This document shows, one piece after another, positions 1-12,403 of a stretch of DNA of 64,000 nucleotides. Each line of letters begins with the position of its first letter. The first letter of the stretch is position 1. Origin of the DNA: Dillenia suffruticosa (Eukaryota; Streptophyta; Magnoliopsida; Dilleniales; Dilleniaceae); NCBI GenBank assembly GCA_033439265.1, contig JAVTVX010000034.1, positions 11,377,001 to 11,441,000 on the forward strand, given 5' to 3'. The notes beneath the pieces are model-generated. The model ran no database searches. It saw only the letters and a program-made list of their open reading frames with translations, and was not told where the DNA came from. The position numbers and the translations under genes are program-made.

Positions 1-545
1 GACGAATTTTGTAACAAAATTTTTTTCATTGCTAATAAGCCGTCGCAAAATTTTGGGATGAAAATTTAATTATTCATCACAAAAATTTCCAACAAATATT
101 TTTTGTCACGAAATTTGTCGCCAATGTGCGAAAAATTTAACAACAAAAATTTTATTCATCGCAAATTTGCAACAAATAAAATTTTCGTTGCAAAATTTGG
201 GACGAAAATTTTATTAGTTGCAAATTTGTGACGAATAACATTTTCGTCGCAAACTTTGCGACAAAAAAATATTTGTTGCAAATTTTGCAACCAATAAGTT
301 ATTTGTCACAAATTACCAACGAAAAATAATTCATCGCAAATTTGTCACGAAATATTTTTTGTCGCATATTTGCCACGAATCTAATTTTCGTCGCAAATTT
401 GCGACGAATAGTTTTTTTCATCGGAATTTTTGCAACAAAATACAATTTGTGGCAAATTAGAAACAAAAAAAATTCGTCATAAAATTTGTCGCTAATTTGC
501 GATGAATGTTTTTCGTTGCAAAATTCAGCGTTAATCAAAATTTAC
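1..545. repeat. CACTA subterminal repeat array
   Basis: There are about 20 degenerate copies of a roughly 25-bp unit built on TTCGTCGCAAATTTGCGACGA in either orientation, with variants such as TTGCAACAAAAT. One unit (389-406) is a perfect 18-bp palindrome, CGTCGCAAATTTGCGACG. Arrays like this are the transposase-binding subterminal regions of CACTA elements. This one continues off the left edge. Confidence 0.75.
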
Positions 546-1093
546 AATTCAATTTTAATAACGAAATTTGGGACGTGCATAGTTTTCAAGGACAAATTTT
601 ACAACGAATATGTATGTTATGACAAATATAAATTTATTGGTATATTTAGACTATTTTTCCCTATATAACATGTATTTATACGTGCTCATCCAACTCCATA
701 AACAATTAATCATCCAAATCATTTTTTATATCAAATTTTATTCATCTATACTAATCAATATAACTAACTGTTCAATAATATCAATAAATTAATAATTTAA
801 CAAGAAATCATAATAGTAATATCGAAGATAAAAACAACATAAAGTCTAAATGTTAAAATATCAATAACCATACATAACTAAAAAAATTAATATAACAAGT
901 ATCAAAATATAACAGTCAAATAACAGTACACAACTTCAAGCACGACCTCCACCACCATCATCATCGAAGAAATCATCACCTTCATCACTATCGCGAGTAT
1001 TATCAGTAGGAGAAATAAAAGGGGGAATCTGACTTGGAGCGGAGGCTAACTGAACATGCTGCGTTATTAATATTTGCTGCGTGCAGAACTCAT

Positions 1094-4000
1094 TCATTTT
1101 TTGCTTGTGCTTGCTTGATGTTCATTGAATTCCTTATCTCTTTGCAGCAGTAACTCCTTTAAATGGCTCACCTCTTGATTCAATTGATTTATTTCTGCCC
1201 TGACTACTGGTGGGGTGGAAGAAGATGAACCAGCGATTTTGTAAGTTCTATTCAAAGAACCTACCCCAATTACTCTACCCCCTTTTGGTCCACCAGTCAA
1301 CTCGAGCATGTTTTCATGTTATCAACAGATGGCTCAAATCCACCAGTATCATCACTAGCACTCGAACTTCTGCATGATAACTCATTATATTTCTCATGTA
1401 TTGTCATGAGAAAAATTAAAACAAATTTACAATAACAATATAATACAAACACATATAATCTTGATTGGATATATATATATAAAGGAAAATAAAAAAATTT
1501 GTAACATAAATCATGAGACTATATAGGATTTAAATTATGAACATTCATATTAACATTGAATAAGTTGAAATTTATGAAAAAAAAAAAAAGAGAATCTCTA
1601 TCTAGTAATTCATTAGAAATCAAAGAATCAAGTCAGCAATAAAAATAAATTTGGGAGAAACTAACCTAATAAATTCATCTTTCTACATTGTTATGATATG
1701 TTCAACATAATATGTTCAAATCAACATTGAAAATGTTTATTAAATAATTGAAAGTTTTAAAATTACAAATCTTAATTGCTCTAGCTCTCTCCTCGCTCCA
1801 AATCTTGTCTTTTTTCTGAAATGTGCGCGTGAAAGTATCTATAAATGAAGGCTCGGTCCCCGTTTCCTTGGCCTAAAATAAAAAAACACTATTAGAAATA
1901 ATGAAATAGTTTAAATTAAATTAAAAAATTAGTGTTTGTATAAAATTACCAATCTATTTCTATGTTCATCGATATTGATCGAGCCTCCCACATACGTCAT
2001 AGACAATTCCCCTGAATTATAAGCTCAGTTTTTTTATTCTGCTCACTCCTTCGTTTGCTCTCCTCCGATTCCCAAAAATTCACTATCATACCCCAATTTT
2101 ACTCAGTGATGCAGTTTGGCTTTTTTCCGTATCTCTTCGCATGATTTAGAACGTGTCGGATGTGATCGTCACATTTTTTCTTGAAAATCCTTCTTACTTC
2201 GAACTTTTAAGTCTCGTACCAAGTGAATAGTCACTGCAATGGAAAAAACCCAATTGATTATAAAGTTATTAACTTAATTTCATTCATAAACTGATTGGGA
2301 TAAATTACCTTGAACTCGCTCTACCATAACTCTTTTGTTTCTTCCGGAATGCTTGTGTAAGTCATCGAAACCTCTTTCCAATGGTTATTGACTATTCTAT
2401 TAAACTCATGAATAACATGTATAGAATTTGTAAATCTATCATAAAGTTTCAAACAAACAATGTTAAATAAATAAGATAATTAAAAGAATAATTTGTTTTA
2501 TAAATTAAAGAAATAATATATCTGAAATTTTAAATTTTAATACTTATGAATCTCTGTAAGGGGCTATCAACTCTCGATTGTCTTCCCTATTTGCATACGA
2601 GTGTTCCATCAAAGGGACTGATGGAGGTACATTACTAACCATTTGTTGAGAATGCGAAGGGTCTACAATAGAAGGGGGAGGCGAAGGTACATTGCCGGCA
2701 AGGGAATGGGACTGCGAAGGTTCCAAAGCGAATTGCGCTGGTGAAGAGTGTGATCTTCCATCAGAATTTCGTTTATGGCCGCCACGTCGAAACTATCAAC
2801 CATAATATATTATTAACAAAAATAAAAAAAATAAAAATTGCATGTTCATCAGATGCATAATAAAGAACATGAATAAACTTACCATATTTAATTTGACAAA
2901 TTAAATGTAATGAAATAAGGCACCAATATGTCAAGAAATCTTCTTTAATGACCTATTGAAAAAAAGATAGTATATTATCAAATCAAATATATAAATTTAA
3001 GAATAAAACAGTAAATAGATAAATATCCGATTTTTATTATATTAAGAGAACAAAACTTACCCGTCATCAAAAATCAAAATCCTCATTGTCGTCTTCATCC
3101 TCATCATGTGTCTCAAAATTAGACTCTTCAACATCATTATCATCAACATCCTCATCCTCATCCTCATTCTCATTATCTGTCTCAAAATTAGATTTTTCAT
3201 CGTCTTCTTCATGAATTTCACTTGCATCCACATCTATCACTACTCCGCTGGGATCTCGTAACATTGAAATATTATATTCCTCGATCTGAAATGTATTGGC
3301 AACTTTCTCTTGTTGATATGCTATGTGTTCCCAATGTTCCTTAGTTTTTTTCCGTGCTTTCGTTTTATAAACAGCCCACTAATCAATTTTATCACGTTTT
3401 GAACTAGGATATGAAACATAAAATACTTGAATCGCTTGTTGTGTCAACACAAATAGTTTATATCTTTTATACAATTTCTTATAATTTATTTCAATCAAAT
3501 TAAATTGTGGATGTACTTTCATCCCTTTGACAGGGTCAAACCAGCAACACGTAAATAAAACAACCCGTAATTCTGGACCAGGGTATTCTACCTCTACGAT
3601 TTCATCCAACAAACCATAAAAATCATTTTGACCTCCATCATCATTGGATGACTGAACACAAACCCCACTATTCATTGTCGTTTTCCACATTTCATATTTT
3701 TCAATATGAAAATTATACCCGTTTATGAAATATGCTAGTCAAGTTCGTAACATTGTTTTTGGACCCCATGACAGATGGATTAACAATATTTGCTCAACTT
3801 GAATTTGATTATCATGGACCTAAAGTCAAATAAATATGTTAATATGTTTTAAAGTAAATATTTAAATAATTTATAGTCTATTTACATATTTTTTGAACCA
3901 TGGTACAAATTATTTATCACAAAAACGATCAAACTCATGTGTCGAAAGCTCAGAATATACGTTTTGGAAAATGCTACCATCAAAGAAAATAAATTGTAAC

Positions 4001-4793
4001 ACAAACAATTTACGACATAAGAAATACATAAAATAGAAAATATATATTAACTCGAAATATGGCGTCACTTCTAGATAATTCAGTAAAATATATGTGTGGA
4101 CTGCCCGCAATTCTTGACCAGTTAAGTATCTATGGTTACATCGTCCACTTGGTCGACCAAGATAGTTAAAAATTGAGAATGACTTCAAATTGAGATCAAT
4201 AGGACTCTCATCATTTCTTCCCGCTCTCTGCCTCTTGCACTGAACGTGAGACTCAAAATAATACGATGCAAATGTTGTTACATCCTCCATAATGTATGCA
4301 TTCACAATAGAGGCTTCAACACGTGCCTTATTTTTCACTTTTTTCTTCAAATGATATAGGAATCTAATTGTAATAAAACAAAATGTATTAGAAAATTATA
4401 TGTAATAAAATTAGTAACTTTATATGCCTTGATAATGAAGTATAAAAGATGAAGAACTCACCTTAAAAATGGATACATCCATCAAAATTGGACAGGACTT
4501 CCAACTTTCGCCTCATATGGCAAGTGAACCAAAAGATATTCCATAGAATCAAAAAATGACGGTGGAAATATCTTTTCTAAATTACACAACATGATTAGAA
4601 TTTCTCTCTCTAACATCTCCATATGTGAATGGCTCAACACTGTCGAGCAAATATCATGAAGCAAAATACTTAACTCTGTAATGGCACCCCAAATAAAATT
4701 TGGTAAGAGCTCCTTAAAAGCAATAGGAATTAGTCTTTCCATAAATATATGACAATCATAACTTTTCAAATCAATCAACTTATATTCCTTCAA
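1094..4793 (-). pseudogene. CACTA TNP2-type transposase remnant, left arm (3' half)
   Basis: Read leftward from 4793, the pieces follow the order of plant En/Spm transposases. A DUF4218-like block (4482-4793; KSYDCHIFMERLIPIAF, IFPPSFFDSMEYL) is followed by the KVKNKARVEASIVNAYI block (3910-4350). Next comes a DUF4216-like block (3379-3690; VEVEYPGPELRVVLFTCCWFD), an acidic Asp/Glu tract (3067-3264) and a Pro/Ser-rich linker (2544-2726). A Transposase_24-like region (about 1780-2350; AKETGTEPSFIDTF) and a coiled C-terminal block (1094-1309; INQLNQEVSHLKELLLQ) complete it. Pieces are separated by AT-rich gaps that look like introns. The upstream Transposase_21 catalytic domain is missing. It acts as a DNA-binding and cutting nuclease in intact relatives, but no intact product is expected here. 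Confidence 0.75.
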
Positions 4794-4804
4794 ATCGACA
4801 CATC
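1972..4804. repeat. Left arm of long inverted repeat
   Basis: This arm is the inverted counterpart of 4851-7743. The innermost match is the pair TCGACACATC (ending 4804) and GATGTGTCGA (starting 4851). The outermost match is GATATTGATCGAGCC (about 1971-1985) against GGCTAAATCAATAT (ending 7743). Intermediate anchors include the acidic coding block (3067-3264 versus 6409-6540), the proline-rich block (2544-2726 versus about 6990-7170) and the GACGATCACATCCGACACGT block. Arms differ by scattered substitutions and small indels, so the duplication is not recent, or two related copies were joined. Confidence 0.85.
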
Positions 4805-4850
4805 TTCCAAGATTTGAAACATAACCATCAGGAAAGACTAATTCATGATG
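4805..4850. other. 46-bp spacer between inverted-repeat arms
   Basis: This is unique sequence between the arms and the symmetry centre of the palindrome (about 4828). A transcript crossing it would fold into a hairpin with a stem of about 2.8 kb. Confidence 0.75.
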
Positions 4851-7736
4851 GATGTGTCGATTTGAAGGAATGTAAGTTGATTGGTTTGAAAAGTCATGAT
4901 TGTCGTATATTTATGGAAAGACTAATTCCCATTGCTTTTAAGGAACTCTTATCAAATTTTGTTTGGGGTGCCATTACGGAGTCAAGCATTTTCCTTCATG
5001 ATATTTTCTCGACAGTATTGGGACATTCACACATGGAGATGCTAGAGAGAGAGATTCCAATCATTTTGTGTAATTTAGATAGGATATTTCCACCGTCATT
5101 TTTTATTCCATGGAATATCTTTTGGTTCACTTGCCATATGAGGCGAAAGTTGGAGGTCCTGTCCAATTTCGATGGATGTATCCATTTGAAATGTGAGTTT
5201 TTCATCTTTTATAATTCGTTATCAAGACATAAAATTACTAATTTCATTACATATAATTTTTTAATATATTTTGTTTTATTACAATTAGATTCTTATATCA
5301 TTAAAGAAGAAAATGAAAATAAGGCACGTGTTGAAAACTCTATTGTCAATGCATACATTGTTGAGGAAGTAACAACGTTTGTATCATATAATCTTGAGCC
5401 TCACGTTCAGTGCAAGAGGCGGAGAGCGGGAAGAAATGATAAAGGTCTTATTGATTCCAATTTGAAGTCATTTTCAATTTTTAACTATCTTGGTCGACCA
5501 AGTGGACCATGTAACCGTAGATACTTAAATGGTCAAGAATGGTAGGCAGGCCACACATATATTTTACTGAACTGTCTAGAAATGTCACATATTTCTAGTT
5601 AGTATATATTTTCTATTTTATGTTTTTCTTATATCATAAATTGTTTGTGTTAAAATTTATTTTCTTTGAAGGTAAGATTTTCCAAAACGTATATTCTGAA
5701 CTTTTGATACATGAATTTGATCATTTCTACAATGAAAAATTTGCACCATGGTTCAAAAAATTTGTAAATAGACTATAAATTATTTACATATTTACTTTAA
5801 AACATATTAACATATTTATTTGACTTTAGCTCTATGATAATCAAGCTCAAGTTGAGCAAGTATTGTTAATTCATCTATCATGGGGTCCAAAATCAATGGT
5901 TTGAACTTGGCCAGCATATTTCATAAACGGGTATAATTTTCGTACTGAAGAATATGGAATGGGGAAAACGACAATGAATAGTGGGGTTTGTGTTCAATCA
6001 TCCAATGATGGTGAAGGTCAAAATGATTTTTATAGTTTGTTGGATGAAATCGTAAAGGTAGAATATCTTGGTCCATAATTACTGGTTGTTTTATTTATGT
6101 GTCGCTAGTTTGACTCTGTCAAAGGGATGAAAGTGCATTCACAATTTAATTTGGTTGAAATAAATCATAAGAAATTGTATAAAATATATGAACTATTTGT
6201 GTTGGCACAACAAGTGATTCAAGTATTTTATACTTCATATCCTAGTTTGAAATGTGACAAAATTGATTGGTGGACTGTTTATAAAATGAAAACACAGAAA
6301 AAAATTGAGGAACATTGGGAAGACATAGCATATCAATAAGAGGAAGTTGCCAATACATTTCAGACCAAGAAATATAATATTCCAACGTTACGAGATCCCA
6401 TCAGAATAGTGATAGATGTGGATGCAACTAAAATTCATGAAGAAAACGATGAAAAATCTAATTTTGAGACAGATGATGAGGATGAGGATGAGGATGTTGA
6501 TGATAATGATGTTGAAGAGTCTAATTTTGAGACACAGGTAAGTTGCCAATACATTAATGAAGTTGCCAATACAGGTAAGTTTTGTTCTCTTAATATAATA
6601 AAAATTGGATATTTATCTTGATATATGATAATCTATTTTTTTTAGTGGGTAAGTTAGTTTAGTTTTAATTTGCAAATTTCATTACTCAATTTGTTGTCTA
6701 TTTACTGTCTCATTCTTAAATTTATATATTTGATTTGATAATGTGCTATCCGTTTTTCTATAGATCATTAGAGAAGATTTCTTGACATATTGGTGCCTTA
6801 TTTCGTCGCATTTAATTTATCAAATTAAATATGGTAAGTTTATTCATGTTCTTCATTATGCAGCTGATGAACATGCAATTTTTATTTTTTTATTTTTGTT
6901 AATAATATATTATGGTTGACAGTTTTGACATGGCGGCCATAGACGAAATTCTGATAAAAGTTCATGCTCTTCACCATCGTAGTCCATTTTAGCACCTTCG
7001 CAATCTCATTCCCTTGCCGACAATGTACCTTCGCCTCCCCCTTCTGTTGCAGGCCCTTCGAATTCTCAACAAATGGCTAGTAATGTACCTTTGCCAGTCC
7101 CTTTGGTGGAACACTCGTATGCAAATAGGGAAGACAATCGAGAGTTGATAACCCCTTACGGAGATTCATAAGTATTAAATTTTAAATTTTCAGATGTATT
7201 ATTTCTTTTATTTATAAAACAAATTATTCTTTTAACTATCTTATTTATTTAACATTGTTTGTTTGAAACTTTATGATAGATTTGCAAATTCTGTAAATGT
7301 TATTCACGAACTTAATAGAATAGTAAATAACCATTGGGAAGGGGTTTCGATGACTTACACATGTACTTCGGAAGAAACAAAAAAGCTATGGTAGAGCGAG
7401 TTCAAGGTAACTTATCCCAATCAGTTTATATATGAAATTAAGTTAATAGCTTTATAATCAATTAGTTTTTTTCCATTGCAATGACTATTCACTTGGTACG
7501 AGACTGAAAAGTTGGAAGTAAGAAGGATTTTCAATAAAAAATATGACGATCACATCCGACACGTTCTAAATCATGCGAAGAGACACGGAAAAAAACCAAA
7601 CTGCATCACCGAGCAAAATTGGGACATGATTGTGAATTTTTGGGAATCGGAGGAGAGCGAACGAATGAGTGAGCAGAATAAAAAAAACCGAGCTTATAAT
7701 TCAAGGGAATTATCTGCGACATATGCGGGAGGCTAA
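4814..7736 (+). pseudogene. CACTA TNP2-type transposase remnant, right arm (3' half)
   Basis: This is the mirror copy of the left-arm remnant. It opens in the DUF4218-like domain (LKSHDCRIFMERLIPIAFKE, about 4870-5130) and continues after a probable intron (GTGAGTTTTTC near 5194) into NKARVENSIVNAYIVEEVTTF (5320-5545). DUF4216-like pieces follow (about 5930-6340; WWTVYKMKTQKKIEEHWEDI), then the acidic EEND/EDED tract (6409-6540), a Pro/Ser linker (about 6990-7170) and a Transposase_24-like block (7512-7736; NKKYDDHIRHVLNHAKRHGK). Stop codons and frame shifts break it, for example after VEYLG near 6077. The catalytic 5' half and the final C-terminal exon are absent. Confidence 0.75.
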
Positions 7737-7743
7737 ATCAATA
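4851..7743. repeat. Right arm of long inverted repeat
   Basis: This arm is the inverted counterpart of 1972-4804. It ends where subterminal CACTA sequence begins (TTTTTTATTGCAACGAAAA, from about 7744). The left copy instead continues with the last transposase exons for another 1.4 kb, so the right copy is truncated at its distal end. Confidence 0.85.
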
Positions 7744-7860
7744 TTTTTTATTGCAACGAAAAAAAATTTGTTGCAAAATTCATCGCAAATTTGTTTTGGG
7801 ATGAATTTTTCCTGCAAATTTGTCACAAATTTTGTCGCAAATTGATGCTTTTTTGTAGTG
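7744..7860. repeat. CACTA right subterminal region and terminal inverted repeat
   Basis: The stretch has TTGCGACAAAATTTG-type subterminal units ending in TTTTTTGTAGTG at 7860. It is only 117 bp, against more than 540 bp at the left side. The bases TCT (7861-7863) follow and would be the 3-bp target duplication if they are also present beyond the left edge. Confidence 0.7.
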
Positions 7861-8074
7861 TCTTTCTAAGCGGAAGTGATCAATTTGAAAGGTTCTTCCT
7901 AAGTGGATGTGATGAATTTGAAAGTTTCTTTCTAAGTGGATGTTATCAATTTGAAGTCCAATTTCATGATGGCAAAGCCAAGTAAAAAACTTACACTTAA
8001 GGTGGATGGAAGTGGGTCGGGTCGACCCCTCATGGGCACCCACAAACATTGATTTTATTGTAGGGCTTCCAATA
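7861..8074 (-). repeat. 3' LTR of copia A, truncated by the CACTA insertion
   Basis: It aligns with 17882-18095. Both contain the 33-bp AAGTGATCAATTTGAAAGG repeats, the AATTTCATGATGGCAAAGCC block, the GGGTCGGGT-GACCC block and CATTGATTTTATTG. The LTR start on the minus strand reads TATTGGAAGC here and TGTTGGAAGC in the right copy, so the terminal TG is mutated. The remaining 350 bp or so of the LTR should lie to the left of the CACTA element, outside the window. Confidence 0.8.
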
Positions 8075-8089
8075 TCTCCCACTCGCACA
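8075..8089 (-). other. Polypurine tract of copia A
   Basis: On the minus strand GTGCGAGTGGGAGA directly precedes the 3' LTR. The identical GTGCGAGTGGGAGA precedes the copia B 3' LTR at 35620-35633. It primes plus-strand DNA synthesis. Confidence 0.7.
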
Positions 8090-9189
8090 TGATGGGATGA
8101 ACCAATTCAAGCTTTGTTGAAATCTAGCTTTACGAAATCATTGGTTTCATACTAGAAAATGGGTTGTGTAACCTACAAATACACCACCTGTACACCACCT
8201 GCACTTGGGAGCCTAAGCTATGTACCTATTAAGGTGAACATAGCAGCTGCAACCTAGAAGAAAAATGTACAAAATATCTTTGTGTCTTGTTGTGCCCCAA
8301 ACTCATTTTGTTACACCATCAAAGCATACCCAATCTCTCAAAGGTCATACTTGATCTTGACTTTCATTATGTATTCACAATTATGTCTCAACTCCCGAAA
8401 AGGAAACATAATTGGTTAACCAGTGAATACATATGAAAGGTGTAATCAACATAGTTTTCCTTGCCGCCCATATGTTACTTAATAATAACAGACTGCTTTC
8501 CCATCGCGTCTTGGAAGATCGAATCAAACATGATCATAAGAAACATACCAAAGTAGCAAACATCTATTCATTATCTTATAATATTGTCAAAAGTCACGTA
8601 GAGTACCATTGAAGGAACTCATACAGTAAGGAAGTAGAGATTTTCATAATAAAAACTCACTCACTTTCCTTTGTTGGTCATCTATAGCATATATGATATG
8701 AAACACATGATATGGTGCAAAAACTCTCTGTACCTCTTGTACAAGAGTGTATGTCTTTTCATTTAATAAAACCACCATTCGGATCTTAACTCAAACACTA
8801 TCACACAAGCATTTAGCCCGAATTTGCAATAGCCTGCTATCCAAAACGCTTTATTAGAAACTCACTTCCAACTTTTAACCAAGCTTACATGATTGTGTGC
8901 TATCATGTTCGGTCTGTTAATCAGGCCTTATCTTGACTCATATCAAGACAATTTTTCTTATATTACACCCATCTTACTTTACTAGCGCTATTCAATAGCT
9001 CCAAGTCAAGGGTGCAAATAAGTCTCACCTCAACATTCTCTCACAATACTCAAGGCAATCACTCGTATGAGAGAGTCAACCTTATGCTTGGCAACATACT
9101 CATCAGTGCTAATACCACATAAGATGTAAATAACAAGTAACACATGATGTCTCATGAAATATTTATATCATTGTTTAAATATTTACATC
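8090..9189 (-). other. 3' untranslated region of copia A
   Basis: This is 1.1 kb without an ORF between the end of RNase H and the polypurine tract. It contains CTCTCATACGAGTGATTGCC on the minus strand, which corresponds to the CTCTCACACGAGCAATCGCC segment of the copia B 3' region (about 34677-34697), so the region is inherited within the family. Confidence 0.6.
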
Positions 9190-12100
9190 TCATTGCAATC
9201 TACATAATCTCAAAGGCTTAACATGACTCAAGAATACATCTCTAGGGATTGGCTTAGTAAGAGGGTCTGCAACCATCTTATGTATAGATATATGTTGTAA
9301 AATCATTTCCTTTTGTACTATAATATCCCTGATAAAATAATATTTTGTCTCTATATGTTTTGTCCTACTGTGATACTTTAGATCCTTTGTATAGTCTATT
9401 GCCGCTTGACTATTGCAGTTGATCCTTATAGGTATTAAGGCATTGGCAACTATTTGTAGATTTTTCAAGAATCTTTTAAGCCAAATAGCCTCCTGGACAG
9501 CTACTATACATGCAACAAACTCAACCTCTACAGTGGATAATGCTATGAAGGTCTGTTTCTTGCTACTCCATGATATAGTACCATTTCTTAGCAAAAACAC
9601 ATATCCTGATGTGGATTTTCTTTCATCTAGGTCACTACTTTAATCTGCGTCAATGTAACCTACCAAATGTAGATTATTACCCTGGTAGCACAGAGCATAA
9701 ATAGTGGTACCTTTCAGATATCTCAATATCCACTTTACCGCTCACCAATAAATTGGTCCAAGATTTGACTGATATCTGCTTACCAATCCAACTGCATAGC
9801 AAATGTCAGGACGAGTACACTTCATGACATACATTAAGCTCCCTACGGCATTTGCATATGGAACTCTTTCCATATATTCAGAATCTTGTAGAGTCTTAAA
9901 ACACATTTCTTTACTAAGGGTTTCACCTTTCGCAATTGGTGTATTAATAGATTTGCAATCCAACATATAAAATCGTTTTAGAATTTTCAAAATATAAGAT
10001 TCCTACGACAAAGCAAGAAACTTCTCTAAATGATTTCTTTGAATTTTAACACCAAGACTGTAAGTTGTTTCACTCATATCTTTCATTTCAAAATTTGAAG
10101 ATAACCACTTTTTAATGGCAATAATAATATTCAAATTATTTTTAGTTAATAAGACATCATCCACATAAAGTGATAATATCACAAAGTTATTTTCTAACTC
10201 TTTTATATAAACACAATGGTCCAACTCAATCATCGAAAACCCATATGTAACTATGGCTTGATGAAATTTTATATACCATTGACTGGATGATTGTTTAAGA
10301 TCAAAAATCGATTTTCAGAATCTGCAAACTTTGTGCTCCTAGTCTTTAACAATGAAACCTACAGGTTGTTCCATATAGATTTTCCCATCCAATTTTTCAT
10401 TGAGAAAAGAAGTTTTAACATCTATTTGGTACAATTCAAAATCCAAATGGGCAACAATAGCAAAGATAAGGTGTATTGAAGCAAACCTTACAACAGGCGA
10501 AAAAGTTTCTTCATAGTCTATACCTTCCTATTGGGTATAACCTTTATTAGCCAAACGTGCTTTGAATCTTTCAACAGATCCATCTGCCTTACATTTGATC
10601 TTGAGAACCTATTTGTTCCTAATAGCCTTTCGTCTTGAAGGCAAATCAACCAAATCCCAAACCTGATTTGATTTCATAGACTTCATTTCCTCTTTCATTG
10701 TCTTTATCCATTCTGCATTATTAATTGATGAAATAGCCTCTTCAAATGTTTTAGGGTCATTTTCATCAAGTAGAGCTATCATAAAAAGCTTCTTCCTCAA
10801 TCTCAAAACGACAACGGGGAATACTTTTATGAATACTTCTCCACAATTGAATTTTTCGTAAAATTGAATCATTCGATAGAATTTCACTCTCACTGGGTTC
10901 AAGAGAATGAATTACCTCATCATCTCTCGCTATTGAACTACTTGGAACGTCACTACCATCAGAATCTTGCATTATAATGTTAGATCCTTATCAATTTCAC
11001 TTCTTGATGGAAATTCATTTTTTAAGAATATAGCATCTCTTGATTCTATCTCAGTTATACTTTCATCCTCATGTCCCCAATGAATACATATCCCTTTGAG
11101 TGTTCAGAGTATCTAATAAAGATACACATTTTTCCTCTAAAACCCAGTTTCCCATATTTATGATTTGGATCATAACCATATGTTGCCGACCCCAAGGGCC
11201 GCAAACCACTTAGATCAAGCTTTCAACCTGTCCAAAGTTCATAGAGAATGGAAATAACTGATCTAAATGGCACACAGTTAAGTATATAAGTAGTAGGCAA
11301 TAAAGCATCTCCCCAATAAAAGATTGGCAAATTCACTTGCGCCATCATTGACCTAACCAGGTCCAACAAGATTCTATTTCTCCTTTTTGCAACACCATTT
11401 TGTTGCGGAATACCAGGAATAGTTAGCTGTCTTATTATCCCTTTTTCATCACATAGATCTATAAATTGATCTGACAGATATTCACGTCCACGATTTATCC
11501 TCATTGTCTTAATCGTTTTGTTTAATTGATTCTCAACCAATCTCAAAAATAGTCTAAAGCAATACAATACTTCCGACTCATGGGAGATCAAATAAACATA
11601 ACCAAAACAACTAAAATCATCGATGAAAGTGATGAAATAGAATGCTTCATGACTTGCTCTCACATTCATTGGACCACATATATCATAATATATTAATTGC
11701 AATGGAAGATCTGCTCTGATTCCTTTACCAAATGGCTTTCTTATTGTTTTTCCGATTAGATAATGCTCACATATTGACAAGTTCACTTTTGAGATACTAT
11801 CCAAAAGTCCCTGTTTGGCTAGCCTATGTATTCTTTCTTGCCCAATATGGCCCAGTCTAGCATGTCATATATTTACATCCATATTATGGCCATTAGATAA
11901 TACAATTAAAGAAAAGCAACCATCATGATTTTCATTATTTTGTACTACATCTGGTACAAGAAAAACATTTATAAGATATGCGGAGCCAACATATTCAATG
12001 TCAAGATAAATATAAACATCACTATAAAAGTTTAAGTTAAAACCCAATCGCATAAGGACAGTAACCGACACAAGATTACGTCGAATATCCGATGCGTACA

Positions 12101-12398
12101 AAATATCATGTAAGAACAAGGTAGACCCCCTTCAAAAAATAATTTACAAATACCAATGCCTTTTACAACTCTGATATTGTGTCCTACATATATCCACTTA
12201 TAATCAGCTAGGATTCGGCGATATTCGACAAATGATCCTCTATCTCTAGCTACGTAATATGTTGCTCCTGAGTTAAGAGTCCAAAAGGAATTCGATTCAG
12301 TGAGCATAATAATGCTAGAAATTCCGCAATACCTACCTAGGCTCGGTGCATTCATGAGTATAGTGACCCAATTTGCCACAATTATAACATGCTTGATT
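9190..12398 (-). pseudogene. copia A pol remnant (zinc knuckle, protease, integrase, RT, RNase H)
   Basis: Read leftward from 12398 it begins with a CCHC zinc knuckle (CYNCGKLGHYTHEC, 12348-12389). The protease follows, with the active-site Asp changed (NSGAT instead of DSGAT, 12261-12274). The integrase (11223-11804) keeps its first catalytic Asp (YYDICGPM). The second is Asn (INRGREY, 11479-11499) and the Glu is Lys (GVAKRRN, 11377-11397). Next come the IN-RT linker (10766-10972), RT start (10609-10902), RT palm with intact YVDD (10153-10167) and RNase H (9190-9990; STVEVEFVAC, NCNSQAAIDYTKD), ending at 9190. Several frameshifts and stops separate these blocks. In an intact element it would be one Gag-Pol polyprotein in cytoplasmic particles. 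With protease and integrase residues lost, it is dead. Confidence 0.85.
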
Positions 12399-12403
12399 GC
12401 TCT
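12399..12403. repeat. Target-site duplication GCTCT, left copy
   Basis: The identical 5 bases GCTCT occur at 16307-16311, exactly flanking the solo LTR. Removing 12404-16311 rejoins the copia A gag reading region (Lys-rich stretch to zinc knuckle). Confidence 0.85.

Larger units (their letters stand above)
1..7860. mobile_element. Composite CACTA (En/Spm) transposon with head-to-head duplicated transposase halves (left end outside window)
   Basis: The right end reads GCTTTTTTGTAGTG (ending 7860), the reverse complement of the canonical CACTACAAAAA terminus. Both flanks carry degenerate GCGACGAAAATT-type subterminal repeats (1-545 and 7744-7860). The interior holds two copies of the 3' half of a TNP2-type CACTA transposase, one on each strand, diverging from about 4828. 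The left terminus lies before base 1, so the 3-bp target duplication cannot be checked. Sequence after 7860 matches the interior of the copia A LTR, so the element inserted into that LTR. The 5' part of the transposase, with the Transposase_21 catalytic region, is absent from both arms, so the element cannot mobilise itself. Confidence 0.8.
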
